A stretch of DNA of 64,000 nucleotides from Eucalyptus grandis (Eukaryota > Streptophyta > Magnoliopsida > Myrtales > Myrtaceae). Shown here in pieces: positions 51,291 to 61,694 of this stretch. How positions within the stretch are numbered: position 1 is the stretch's first letter; each line of letters begins with the position of its first letter. The stretch lies in contig NC_052616.1 in the NCBI RefSeq assembly GCF_016545825.1, positions 54,569,716-54,633,715 of the forward strand, read 5' to 3'. The translations under genes and the position numbers were made by a program. Under the pieces are notes generated by a model that worked only from the letters and a program-made list of their open reading frames with translations, did no database searches and was not told the origin of the DNA.

Positions 51291-53000
51291 TCCAATAACG
51301 CTTTTACCTTTTGGTTTGGATGTCAATTCCTGGACATCATTAATGCTGAACTGCGAGCTCTTCTTGCATAGCTTCAATCCAGCTTTCATCAAACAAAGCT
51401 TCTTCTATGCTTTTTGGTTCAATTTCGAAACAAGAGCTACAAAGACTAGACTCTTCTTGCCTTTTGGATCTCGGTGCGAATTCCTTCATTAATTTCGCCG
51501 ATTATAAGATCTTTGGGATGACTGGACTTATGCTTCCAGCTTACTTGTTGATATGTCTCTGTTTGATGATCTCTCTTTTGATTGAATCTTCACGAACATC
51601 CCGATGCTGGTTTTCCGTAGTCCGAGATGCTTCTTGAGTCGTAAGCTTTAGAAGGTTCTGGAGCAGTTGAGACTCTTCTTGATGAGTCTCGACTTGATTC
51701 ATCTTGTGTTGAGTCTTGAAATTTGACATTCATTGACTCCTCCACAGACGGCTCTTCTTGTTATAGACTCAAGGCTTTGCTTGATGTAGAATATCCAAGG
51801 AAGATACCTTCATCCGATCTTTCTTCAAACTTACCAACTCGATCTTCTGCATTTTTCAATATAAAGCATTTGCAACCAAATACATGAAAGTATGAAACAA
51901 TAGGCTTCTTATCTTTGAACAATTCATAAGGGGTTTTCTCTAGAATAGGTCTTAAGAAGACTCTATTGATGATATAACAAGCTGTTGAAACAAATTTCAG
52001 CCCAAAATCGTGAAGAAATCTTGCTTTCTATTAAAAGAGTTCTAGCCATTTCTGAAGAGATCTGTTCTTTCTTTCCACAACTCCATTTTGCTGAGGAGTA
52101 TATGGAGAGGAGAACACATGATTAAAGCCAGATTCATCACAAAATTTTGTAAAATCTTGATTTTCAAATTCACCTCCATGATCTGTTCTTATACAAGAGA
52201 TAACACAGCCTTTTTCATTTTGAACCTTTTTAGCAAACTTTTCAAAATACGAGAAGGTTTCGGACTTACTTGCAAGGACATATACCCAAGTAAAACGAGA
52301 GTAATCGTCCACAATTACTAGGCAATATTTCTTACCTCCACTACTCGTGTTCTCGTTGGTCCGAAGAGATCCATATGCAGCAACCGTAGTACGTGATTAG
52401 TAGAGACATGATTTATTGGCTTGAATGAATTTCTTACCTGCTTTCCCCGAATACATGGAGTGCATGGATCGTCTTTTGATAAGGTAATTTAGGTAGTCCT
52501 CGAACAAGCTGCTTTGATGAGATTTTGGCTAATTGCTTCATGTTGACATGCCCAAGCTTTCGTGCCATAAGCTTGCTTCGTCTTGAATTGAGATAAAACA
52601 TTGCGATTCATTTGGTTTCACATCCGTAAGATAAATGTTTCCATGTCTACGACCCATGAAAGACTCGAGTAGAGTCTTTACCGATTCCGAACATATTCCT
52701 TCTTGAAAAAGATCTTGAAACCAGTATCACACAATTGACTAATGCTGAGAAGATTGTAATTGAGTCCTTCCACTAAGGAAACATTACTTATTGTGAGATT
52801 TCCAATTTTAACAGTTCCAAATCCCACAATACTTCCTTTGCTGTTTCCTCCAAATGAAACTTTTCCACCATTTACTTGAGCAAGCTTTATGAAACATTTT
52901 GAGTCTCCTGTCATGTGTCTTGAGCATCCACTGTCAAGATACCACTTTACCTTTCTCTTGACGGTGACCTGCATTTAAAAAAGAGTCTCAAGCTTTCTTT
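51291..53000 (-). pseudogene. SIRE-type protease and integrase
   Basis: Minus strand: protease and pre-integrase at 52974-52678 with KWYLDSGCSRHMTGD (active-site Asp-Ser-Gly) and EGLNYNLLSISQLCDTGFK. The integrase core at 52312-52031 has MDDYSRFTWVYVLASKSETF, RTDHGGEFEN and SPYTPQQNGVVERKNRSL, so all three DDE residues (D in the FxDDYSRF part, D in RTDHGGEF, E in VVERKNR) can be placed. 51870-51300 holds the linker to RT with Glu/Ser-rich sequence. Integrase inserts the cDNA into host DNA. Confidence 0.88.
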
Positions 53001-54719
53001 GGTACCCAAACTTTCTTGGGTCCTTTGGTGTTAGTAACATAAGCGTATTAGCCCATATTTTCTTAACAGTTTTCCAAACCATAGGACACTCTTTTTCAAA
53101 ATGATCCGGACTGTTACATTTTGAACATTTTAGAGCATTTCTACCTACAGATTTAACAAAGACTTTCTTGAAGTGATTTTTGTAAACCTCACTCGAGAGT
53201 CTTTTCTTAATTCTTTCTTTTACTTTAGGGAAATCAATCAGGGAATTGTTTCTTCACATACCTAGACCGACTTATTGAAGTAAGGTCTTTGTGCTTTGAA
53301 AGAATTTTCTCAAGTTTTTCAGACCCTATTGAAAATTTCTTTGATATATTTGATAAGTCTGTTTTTAAAAAGACATTTTCTTTTGAAAGATTATCTCCAT
53401 TTTCTTTAAGATTGGAAATAGTCAAGTCTAGACTTTTAACTCTTTCTACTAAAACATTTTCCTTTTGTTTTAGAGCTGAGTTTTCCTTTTTAGTTCGGAA
53501 ATTCTTTTGAGAGAAGTCTTAAGACTAAAACATAATTCATCAATATATTTAGAAACTTTGACAGAATTTTAATATCACTTGCCTCAAATTCACCGTCTCG
53601 AGTCCGATCCAGAGTCCGAGAGTCCGATTGTGCCATCGACATAGATTGGCATATTCATTATCACTTTCTTCACACTCGTGTCACTCCATGTTTCGGCTTT
53701 GAGAGCTTTTCGAAATCTTTCAGCTTTTCCTTTCTTCTTCTTCGAAGAGGATAGTTGGGTCCGATGTGTCCATTTTTCTTACATTCAAAGCGAGACTATG
53801 TCTTTATTTGGTTCCTCATCATCAACGTACTTGGTCCGCTGTCTTTGAAAGCTTTGTTTCTTTGAGTTGAACCTTCTTCCTTTTCTATTCAGTTTTCTGA
53901 ATCTTCTTATCATGAGAGCAAGCTCCTCATCATCCATATCTTCTTCGAATCTGTATCATCGAATCATCATTTGATTTTAATGCAATGGATTTCTTACCTT
54001 TTGGATCTTCATCTTCATTGATCCGTTCCACTTCATAAGACCGAAGAGTTCCAATTAGCTCGTCGACGATAGTGGCATAATTCTTTGCGTCTCTCTTATC
54101 GAAGTCTTTATGTGATTCCAATCCCTGGAGAGTCCACGCAGTAGCTTGTTTACCTTCATGGGATCAGAAGTTGGTTGACCTTGATTTTCAAGACCATTCA
54201 CAATATCTGTAAAACGACTAAACATGTCAGATATAGATTCTCCTGGTTTCATTCTGAAGGCTTCGTATTGACCGAGAAGAATGTTGATTCTTGTTTCCTT
54301 CACTGACCGTTCCTTCATAAGTGATATGCAATCTGCCCAAACTTCTTTTGCTGTACCACAAGAAGATATTCTATTATATTCAGTTGGTGATAAAGCACAA
54401 TATAAGGAGTAAATTGCTTCGCATCGAGTGTTTGTCTCTTGATTATTTCTTCCCGAGACATTCCGCCGGTTTCTTCGCTTTCTTTTCCTCTTTCGAGACT
54501 CGATGCAAAGGGTAGGAGTAATTCTTTTTCTACAACGTCCCATTCCGAGAGGATCCTTTGATCGTAGGAAAGCTTTCATCTTGTTCTTCCGTATGTTGTA
54601 ATCCTTTCCATCAAAGTAGGGTGGTCTCGGTATTGCTTTGCCCTTCCATCAGCCCCGGTGCTAGCATACTAGCCATGGATCTTTTACTATGAAGTAAAAC
54701 ACTTCAAATAAAGTAAGTA
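53001..54719 (-). pseudogene. SIRE-type gag
   Basis: Minus strand: gag core (UBN2-type) at 54579-54055 with EVWADCISLMKERSVKETR, INILLGQYEAFRMKPGESIS, MFSRFTDIVNGLENQGQ and LRGLSRDWNHIKTSIRE. It continues through an acidic/basic part (54121-53930) and a coiled-coil-like stretch (53425-53234, NLKENGDNLSKENVFLKTDL) to a zinc knuckle CSKCNSPDHFEKECP (about 53125-53080). The gag start near 54700 is broken by indels. Gag forms the virus-like particle. Confidence 0.82.
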
Positions 54720-54722
54720 CAC

Positions 54723-54737
54723 GGGCTCGATACCAAT
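54723..54737 (-). promoter_or_regulatory. SIRE-type primer-binding site
   Basis: Minus strand ATTGGTATCGAGCCC directly after the LTR end (ATATCA). It contains TGGTATCGAGC, the same tRNA-Met-type core as the Gypsy element at 24020. Confidence 0.75.
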
Positions 54738-55674
54738 TGATATTGCTAGTATGAGTACCTAGAGGGGGTGAATAGGTGCCTAAACAATTTATCGATATAC
54801 GGAAGCGATTCTTAGCATATAATAGAAAGTAAATTCTCTCTTAATTAACAAAATGAAATACGATTGAGGTAGAGAGAGTAAGGAAGAGAAAATTGAACAC
54901 AGGGATTTATAGTGGTTCGGCTTATTCCAAGCCTACGTCCACTCTTCCGCACCGACACCCCACCGGCTGGATTTCACTATGATCAAAAGAGAAGTTACAG
55001 CACAGCTTTGCCTTGATTCCACAAAGTGTAGATGTTCTACCACACCTCCTCAAGGTCTCTCACAAATATAGACTCTCTCTTTCGTATATAAGTATTCGCT
55101 CAAAGGATTTGTCTAAACAAAAAGGAGCTTCGACTTTGGAATTCTTCTATCGCGCACACCTTGAACAACTAAGACAGTCTTCCTTATATACTCCTTTATG
55201 CCATCATACCCGTTGGCACTTACCAAAGGAATTCCTCCAATCTACCCGTTGGACGGAATCAATTAGGAAGATTGTCCAAGCTATAAATGGAACGTGTTGA
55301 TAGCCCATCAATCCCGTTCGCCCATACAATCGGGATCTCGGTTTCCATAAGCGTAAACCTTCCAATAATATTTAGGCAATCACCGGATCTTCAATTTATC
55401 GAATCAATCTTCGATCAATCAAAGGACTCCGTTTATGTCTTCTCCAGCCATGAGATCTTCTCCAGTTGATAAGGTTAAATCCTCAACGAAACATCCAGTT
55501 CGGGATAACCTTTCTTCAACGGATTAGAGACTCACAATGAAGATAGACTTTGAGTCTTGAGTCCGGGCTGTCCCAAGGTCTTCGACTTTAAATAGCAGAG
55601 TCTCGCAAGCCTTCGACTAGACTGATAGAAACGATTTGTCAACTTCAAAACACTTCAAGAAGATTTCTCCAACA
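54738..55674 (-). mobile_element. 5' LTR of the SIRE-type element
   Basis: Plus strand TGATATTGCTAGTATGAG to AGATTTCTCCAACA, 937 bp. It differs from the 3' LTR by about a dozen small indels (for example CAGGGATTT versus CAGGATTT, CACCCCACC versus CACCCACC) and only a few substitutions. Confidence 0.92.
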
Positions 55675-55679
55675 CCTAG
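55675..55679. repeat. Target-site duplication CCTAG, right copy
   Basis: Exact repeat of 46156-46160. Confidence 0.9.
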
Positions 55680-56042
55680 AACACTTGATCTAGCAAGGTA
55701 GAACACAGGATCCGATTGTGATTGAATCGACCGCTTGTTGTTGGTTAACGCAAAGGCTTGATGATCGATTGACGCCATGGGAGGTGCAACCCCTGCTCGT
55801 TGAAGCCGCTGTCCTTTTGTGCCGATTTTCTTCTCTACAGATGAAGCTTTGCAAGCGTGAAGCTAACTTTGCGGCCGATCACGGCCGCAAAGGCCCACAA
55901 AAATAGAACCCTAGCTGCTAATTGGGCCTCTACACTCCCTCCCCGCTTACTTGATCTTCTTGCTTCGGATGCTATAGTTGCAGGTTGTAATGGTTCATTT
56001 TCTTAAATGAAAGTTCTCCTTTTCCGACAAAAAAAAAAAATA
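55680..56042 (+). pseudogene. LINE ORF2 end (RNase H), 3' UTR and poly-A
   Basis: Continues the RNase H domain cut at 46160. Joined across the SIRE insertion, the reading direction and content agree (AETQAFLITL before, then an IVIESTACCWL-like strand and, later, CKREANFAADHGRKG at about 55848-55895, the typical RNase H tail with the N-x-x-A-D-x-x-A pattern). A stop, a short 3' UTR and a poly-A run (56028-56040) follow, ending AATAATAAG. The poly-A marks the LINE 3' end. Confidence 0.82.
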
Positions 56043-56059
56043 ATAAGCGAGATCAAGAT

Positions 56060-56260
56060 CACAAATTTCTTTTCGAAGGCAATAAGCTTGGAGAGGAGGC
56101 TTTCGGAAAAGTGTATCGTAGCTAGAAAATTTATTCAATGGTTGTCCGGGAATTACATCATCACATGGAGATAAAAGTTGTTTCTTTTGAATATAGGGCA
56201 AGCTTGAAAATGGACAATTCATTGCAATCAAGAGGCTTCAAGGGTGTTCTAAACCTAAAC
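56060..56260 (+). pseudogene. Receptor-like kinase P-loop exon relics
   Basis: 56066-56125 reads KFLFEGNKLGEEAFGKVYRS then a stop: a kinase glycine loop (GxGxFGxVY with GEEAFG in place of GEGGFG). After a short intron-like gap ending in ATAG, 56199-56258 reads GKLENGQFIAIKRLQGCSKP, the beta-3 strand with the AIKR lysine. The spacing (exon ending after VY, next exon starting with G-x-L-x-N-G-x) matches the exon boundary in CRK1 and CRK2. It is then overrun by the inverted-repeat element at 56242. The subfamily cannot be settled; FIAIKRLQ also occurs in LRR-type kinases. Confidence 0.75.
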
Positions 56261-56710
56261 CTTTGCAATTGCACCAATTTAGTCCATCCATCCAAATTTG
56301 TCCAGCCGGTGCCGACATGGACACCTGCTAACATGGACGCCCGTCGGCGTTGGCTGTCCGGCAAACATTGTAGTGGCAATTTTTAATAATATTCTACATT
56401 TTTTCAATTTTGTTATTAATTTTTTTATTTTTCCTTTTTCCTTTTCTTTTTCTCTTCTTCTTCTTTGGCTTCTTCTCCCCAACAATGGCAAGCGAGGTTT
56501 CGGTGGGGCTCACCAGCCACTAGGTGAGGGCCATTAAAAATTGCCACGTCAGCATTCGTTGGACGAACGGTGTCGAGTGGCGTCCAAATTTGATCGATGG
56601 ACTAAATTTGTATAATTGTAAAAGGTTTAGAACTAAGTTGGCCAAAGAAAAAGTTTATGACTAAATTGATACAATTACAATAGGTTTAGGACTTTTTTTA
56701 TTATTCTCCC
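56242..56710. mobile_element. Small inverted-repeat element related to the MULE at 39142
   Basis: Left end CTAAACCTTTGCAATTGCAC followed by CAATTTAGTC mirrors the right end, whose reverse complement reads AAGTCCTAAACCTATTGTAATTG then ATCAATTTAGTC. The inside has CACCAGCCACTAGGTGAGGG and the TGCCACGTCAGCA-type words also seen in the fragment at 36255. No coding capacity. No clear 9-bp target duplication at the ends I placed, so the boundaries are approximate. Confidence 0.55.
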
Positions 56711-57126
56711 ATTGAAAAGTTATGGTATTCAACTAAATAATTTTTTAAAGGTCATGGACTCAAGTGATCAATTGAAAGTATAGCTTATAATGCACACGAT
56801 AAACTATAAATCTTTTTAAAATAATATATGCCCAAACTCGTACTCTTGTAGATTTTGAGCACTTGCCCGTAAAACTCTATGGAAATTTTTTTTTAAAAAA
56901 GTTGATATTAAGGCTACCGTGATGGATCAAGTGTATAGTAAACTTATTTTAATATTGAATTTTATTAGTTGATGTTACTATTGAATGTTGATTTTGACCA
57001 AAATCCATGCTTCACTTTTGGAACACCGCTTTCATTCGTTCAAGCACGAGTTTTCAACATCAAGACGATTACCAAACGAGAAAGAAAAGGCTAATGACAA
57101 CACCCGTAAAATTGTTTTTCCAAATT
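56711..57126. other. Unassigned intergenic sequence
   Basis: A/T-rich; nothing recognisable. Confidence 0.5.
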
Positions 57127-57264
57127 GTTGGTAGTTGATAAGTTGGAAGGTTCTCTAAATTGAAGTCAATCGTTTAGAAAGAATAATGCTAGATGTAAAT
57201 AACAATCTAATAAATATTAGCACAACTATCTTTTGTACATTAAATTCATTCAATGCACCGCCAC

Positions 57265-57303
<39 letters not shown>

Positions 57304-57425
57304 AGAGAGAGATAATCTAAAATATGTAAGTCAAATATATGTGTAATTTATCATAATTTTGACTCTTTAATCATAATGCACCATGTGGTCCAATCAAGCC
57401 AGTTGCTTCACGTGATCCAAATTAA
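57127..57425. repeat. Dispersed repeat, copy 2, with a (TA)n tract
   Basis: Partner of 37495-37812, same orientation. It contains an AT run at about 57266-57295 followed by GTGTGTGT, absent from the other copy. Shared words include AATGCTAGATGTAA, AGAGAGA, TTTATCATA and ATAATGCACCATG. Confidence 0.6.
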
Positions 57426-57989
57426 TAGATTTATGATTGGATTAACATCCGTATATTAGGTTTATCTATAACATAATTGAGTTTCACAGTAATCCATGTA
57501 AAGCATGGGCAACACCACTAGTCTTTTATGTAATACCAGCACGATAGGTAATGGAAGGATGATGAATAAACTTATGATATATCATCACGTATTAGACTGC
57601 ACGTGAAAATGAGGTAAAAATTCAGCATATAAGATGTTGAACAAGGCATGCAAGTAGATGGATATATAAACACTGTCCATCACTCGGAGTATAAATGTCA
57701 TCGCTCGCAACCTACACAATAAGATTGGAGAGTTGCCGAAATCCTTAGGGACTTCTTGCAGGTTTTCTTTTCGTACATGATGTCAATTGAATCAGCAAAC
57801 AGGAGGGTGATATTTTTTCAATGAAGTAGCACAAAGGCAAGATCCCTTAAATGGTATGAGAACTTTCCACATGTTTTTGTGCCCATTGTTTGGCATTCAA
57901 GATTTAAGTTGGAGGAATTTGAAACGCTAATTGGTCCATACTACGAAAATATAGGGCTAGGCAATGACGTCCAGGTGGAGTAGCTATTG
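57426..57989. other. Unassigned sequence upstream of the hAT remnant
   Basis: No gene recognised. The right part may be decayed transposase sequence of the element below, but I cannot read motifs in it. Confidence 0.4.
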
Positions 57990-58400
57990 GAGACGATGAG
58001 GAATTGGCTCCTAAATCTGTATGATACATATGCCTATCAATTTGATAAGATGAACTCCAACCCATGGCTGGAGATAGCGCCGGCTTTAAGCATTGAGGAG
58101 AAGTCTCTTGGCCATTGCTTTGTAAAATAAAGAACAAGCCATTGGCTTTCACTAGCTCTTCGTCTCATCGTCATTTACAAATGAGGTCAAGATGTACTTC
58201 ACAACGACCTACTCCAAGTACATTGAAAGAGTTGGAGAAGACAACATTGATATTCTGAAGTGGTGGCAGAGCGAAGCTCCATGTTTCTCGATTCTTCTCA
58301 CCATGACTCATGACTTGCTAACCTCACGGGGCATGATACCATAGTTCATGTTCAGTGCTAGTCAGCGGATTATGAAAGAGATAGTTGTAGCTTGACTACA
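57990..58400 (+). pseudogene. hAT transposase C-terminal remnant
   Basis: Plus-strand frames read LYDTYAYQFDKMNSNPW (about 58017-58067), then TNEVKMYFTTTYSKYIERVG (58179-58238), DNIDILKWWQSEAPCFSILL (58242-58301), then MTHDLLTS and, after stops, FSASQRIM. The order (acidic spacer, ILKWW, P-x-[FY]-x-ILxxMxxDLL, F-S-x-x-x-R-[IV]) is the hAT family dimerisation domain of RICESLEEPER/DAYSLEEPER-type transposases. The catalytic part and BED finger are not seen. There are at least three stops. No terminal inverted repeats were identified. Confidence 0.72.
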
Positions 58401-60036
58401 AAAATTACAGAAATAGTTATCTGCAAGCATGATTGATTATTGCAAAAATTGACTCCATTAAAGATGCCCAATGCAAAGAAGAGGACAACGACGCACTTTA
58501 TGATCTGAATCTTGGTGAGGGCACAACGCCAATCCACCGAATAAATTAGCCATTCTTGGGTGTAGTTCATTTTTAATCTTTATTGGGGCACTCATACATG
58601 TAATTTTTATTCCTAATTGGAAGATGTACTTATTCGCGTTTAATTGAATAAGTATCTTCATTAATTTTCCTCAATAACTATATGAATTATATTTTATGTT
58701 ATAAAACGAAAAGAAAACTGGCAACAAAAATGGCTACATTTTCTAGCTGTTGAACCAATGACTATAACTTCGACCAAAAAATAAAATAAAATCAACCACT
58801 ATAATTAAAAAAGAAAAAAAAAACTACACATTACCAATTGGCGTATAAGCAGAGCACCAACTCTGTATTACATATCCACAAATCACTATTCACGAACCTC
58901 TTGTAAATCGACATTCATAAGTTCAGAATTCTTACACTCTTCACATTACCAATCCAACCAAATAACATATGGCCAGTTTGAACGTCTAATGTACTCAAGT
59001 TGGATAATCGACTGAGAGGAAATGGCATCAGCAAATGGTAATTGTTCAAACATATTCACCAAACTTTTGCATATAATCCAAACAAGGGGACGGGCCATAT
59101 GTGATGGCACAAGGAGCACAATTGCCATCAAGAGGAGCGTGTGGGTAGCACCGAGTTAACCGGGGAAGTGTAGCTATGTCCAATCAAATTTTAATAGTAT
59201 TAGCATATTAGTATATCATGTTTAAATGTATTATGCAATCTCTTAATTATCCTAGATGTTATTGTATTTCCATTTATCACAGTTATCACAATTCACAAAT
59301 TCAACTCTATTTTTTTAATTTCTCTTTATAAAGAATTATTATTTCTATATTATTTTGAAAAAGGGCTTGACCCAACCTTAGCGAGCCCAGATCGTTGGTT
59401 TAGCATGGCACAATTATGCGCTGGGTCCAACGTTGCTTGGCTCGGTAGCCACCCCCATGTACAATGTTTCAACACATTCCTTTGGCACCATATTGATCAC
59501 CTTCGTCACATTATTTACGGAATTAACCAATTGAATAATACTTTTTATCGAAAAGTTATATTCTATCTAACCTCCATTCTATTAATGGTTAATACCGAAA
59601 AAAAGAAGCTGAAATCGGTACATCTATGATAAGTTTATCCTAAATTAATATTTTAACTATCAAAAACCATAAATTAATATACATGTGATAAATTTATTCC
59701 AAACTAATTTTTTAATCGTTAAAACTATAAATCGACATATTTATAATAAATTTATCCCCCTTAATTTCTGTTAAATTATATTAGTACTACAAAAATCACA
59801 AACTAATACACTTGTGATAAATAGAGGATAAAACCTAAAGCCGGTATATCCGTTAATTGTCATGTGTTATTTAATTCAAAAATTTGATAATAAAATTTAA
59901 TGGAAATCAACAAAGTGAATTTATTACGTATATATCAATTTGAGATTTTTTTGCAGTTAAAAATTAATTTTTGATAAATTTATCACAGATATATCGGTTT
60001 GAATTTTTCATGATGAATTAATCAGTATGAAAGTTC
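58401..60036. other. Intergenic sequence upstream of CRK2
   Basis: A/T-rich, no gene recognised. 59630-59830 holds three imperfect tandem units of about 65-70 bp, each with a TGATAAATTTATCC-like and a ATAAATTAATA-like part. ORFs of 60-75 codons have no domain. Confidence 0.5.
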
Positions 60037-60174
60037 AACACGCCACAGCCCTCGTGCAAGAGTAAAAGTTGTGGAGGAAATAGATTTCCACAATCTAAAG
60101 TATGAAAACAAAACACGTCACAGCCCTCAAGCAAGAGTAGAAGTTGTGGACAAAATAGATTTCCACAAAGTATG
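60037..60174. repeat. Tandem duplication of about 65 bp in the CRK2 5' flank
   Basis: 60037-60104 and 60112-60174 share AACACGCCACAGCCCTC (or AACACGTCACAGCCCTC), CAAGAGTA, AAGTTGTGGA, AAATAGATTTCCACAA and AAAGTATG. Each copy contains TTGTGGA and TCCACAA as a short inverted repeat around GAAATAGAT or CAAAATAGAT. It lies 60-200 bases before the CRK2 start codon, so in the promoter or 5' UTR. Confidence 0.8.
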
Positions 60175-60758
60175 CCTTTCGACATTAATCAAAGAAAGAC
60201 CCGAAACACCCAATAAAAAGAAAAACTAAGAAAAATGGATTCTCCAAATCTCCGTCTCTTGCTTCTTCTCGTGTTTGCTTCCGCCATTAGTGCCCAAGAT
60301 TACACGCCACACGCGATCTGTGCCACCACCAGCAACTTCACCGCCAACAGCACCTACCAAACCACCCTCACCACCCTCCTCTCCTCCATCTCCACCACCA
60401 ACTCCGTGCCCCTCAAGTACGGCTTCTTCAACGCCTCCTCCGCCGTCTCCGGCACCTCCCAAACCATCTATGTCATTGGCTCCTGCCGCGGCAACCTCAC
60501 CGCGAGAGCTGCGCGCCTGCCTCGATGCCTCGGCCTCGACATCCGCCGCCTCTGCCCCCTCCGTAAGGAGGCAAAGGTTTCTACGGAACCGCACCCTTCG
60601 GTACAAAAACGCCTCAATCTTTGGCGAAGTTGTGGTCGACCCCGACTACCCGTTGTACAACCCGAATAACGTCTCGAGCCCGGACACGTACAACGCGGAA
60701 CCGATGAAGCTGCTAGGTAGGCTGCAGGGCGAGGCCGCGGGTGGCGGCTCACCGAGGA

Positions 60759-60763
60759 AGTAT
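60759..60763. repeat. Target-site duplication AGTAT, left copy
   Basis: AGTAT within the GGAAGTAT end of the first exon part. An exact copy stands at 61690-61694 after the LTR, where the CRK reading frame resumes. Confidence 0.92.
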
Positions 60764-61689
60764 TGAAATAGCTAGTACGAGTACCTAGAGGGGGTGAATA
60801 GGTATATAAAAAAATTTCTCGAAGCTTGCACGATATTTAGACAATTAAAGAATTTGCAACAGTTAAAAATTCAATCACAAGATTGAGTAAGGGAAAGAGA
60901 GAATTGAACACTCGCTTTATAGTGGTTTGGCTTGATTCAAGCCTACATCCACTCTTTTCGCACCGACAGCCGATTGGCTGGATTCCACTATGATCAAAGA
61001 GTTGTTACAGTGTTGATCTTCCTTGATTTCTAGGTGTAGATGATCTACCACACTCGCTCAAGGCGTTACCAAGTATAAACACTCTCTGTGTACAATTTCG
61101 CTCGCCTCGACTAACAATCAAGGATCTTCGAGACTGGAATTTTTCTATCGATCACACACTTAAAACAACTAGAACATCTTCCTTTTATATTCCTTCATGC
61201 CATCATAGCCGTTGGCACTTACCAAAGGAATTCCTCCAATCTACCCGTTGGACGGAATCAATCAAGAAGATCATCCGAGCTATTTAAGGAATCGATGATA
61301 GCCCATCAATCCGTTCGCCCATACAATCGGGATCTCGGTTTCAAGAATAGAATAATCCAAGATTATTCCGTCGACCATCGGATCTTCAATTGATCTTAGA
61401 TAAGAATTAAAGAATCCGAAATGATTATCCAACCAAAGAATCTATTCCAGAGGATAGAATCAAATCCTCAACCATAAACCTCGACTTTGGATTCTCTTCA
61501 ACACCGGGATTAGAAAGACTCACAAGTGAGAATAATTTTGAGTCTTGAGTCTTGAGTCTTGAGTCTTGAGTCTTGAGATAACAAAGTCTTGAGACTATAA
61601 AAGCTTGAGACTTTAACTATCGATATCCAAACTTAGACTGATAGAAATGTTTTGTCACTTCAAAATATTCTGGAAAGATTTCTCCAACA
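60764..61689 (-). mobile_element. Solo LTR of the SIRE-like family inside CRK2 exon 1
   Basis: Plus strand TGAAATAGCTAGTACGAGTA to AAGATTTCTCCAACA, 926 bp, flanked by AGTAT. Shares with the LTRs at 46161 and 54738 the tip CTAGAGGGGGTGAATAGGT, the CCACTATGATCAAA block and CGTTGGCACTTACCAAAGG, but is clearly more diverged from them than they are from each other. No primer-binding site or polypurine tract is beside it, so the internal part was lost by LTR-LTR recombination. Confidence 0.92.
61540..61577. repeat. Heptamer repeat (GAGTCTT)5
   Basis: Five perfect GAGTCTT units plus GAG within the solo LTR. The other two LTRs of the family have only one or two at the equivalent place (about 46972 and 55552). 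Confidence 0.9.
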
Positions 61690-61694
61690 AGTAT
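61690..61694. repeat. Target-site duplication AGTAT, right copy
   Basis: Exact repeat of 60759-60763. Confidence 0.92.

Larger units (their letters stand above)
46161..55674 (-). mobile_element. Complete SIRE-type Ty1/Copia retrotransposon, 9.5 kb
   Basis: Two near-identical LTRs, a primer-binding site, a polypurine tract, minus-strand gag-protease-integrase-RT-RNase H order and an exact CCTAG target duplication. The 2.8 kb between RNase H and the 3' LTR carries an extra env-like/ORF3 region, a hallmark of the SIRE/Maximus lineage. The LTR tip CTAGAGGGGGTGAATAGG (plus strand) is also typical of that lineage. It sits in the RNase H domain of a LINE. Few substitutions between the LTRs suggest a young insertion, although the frames are broken by indels. 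Confidence 0.92.
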
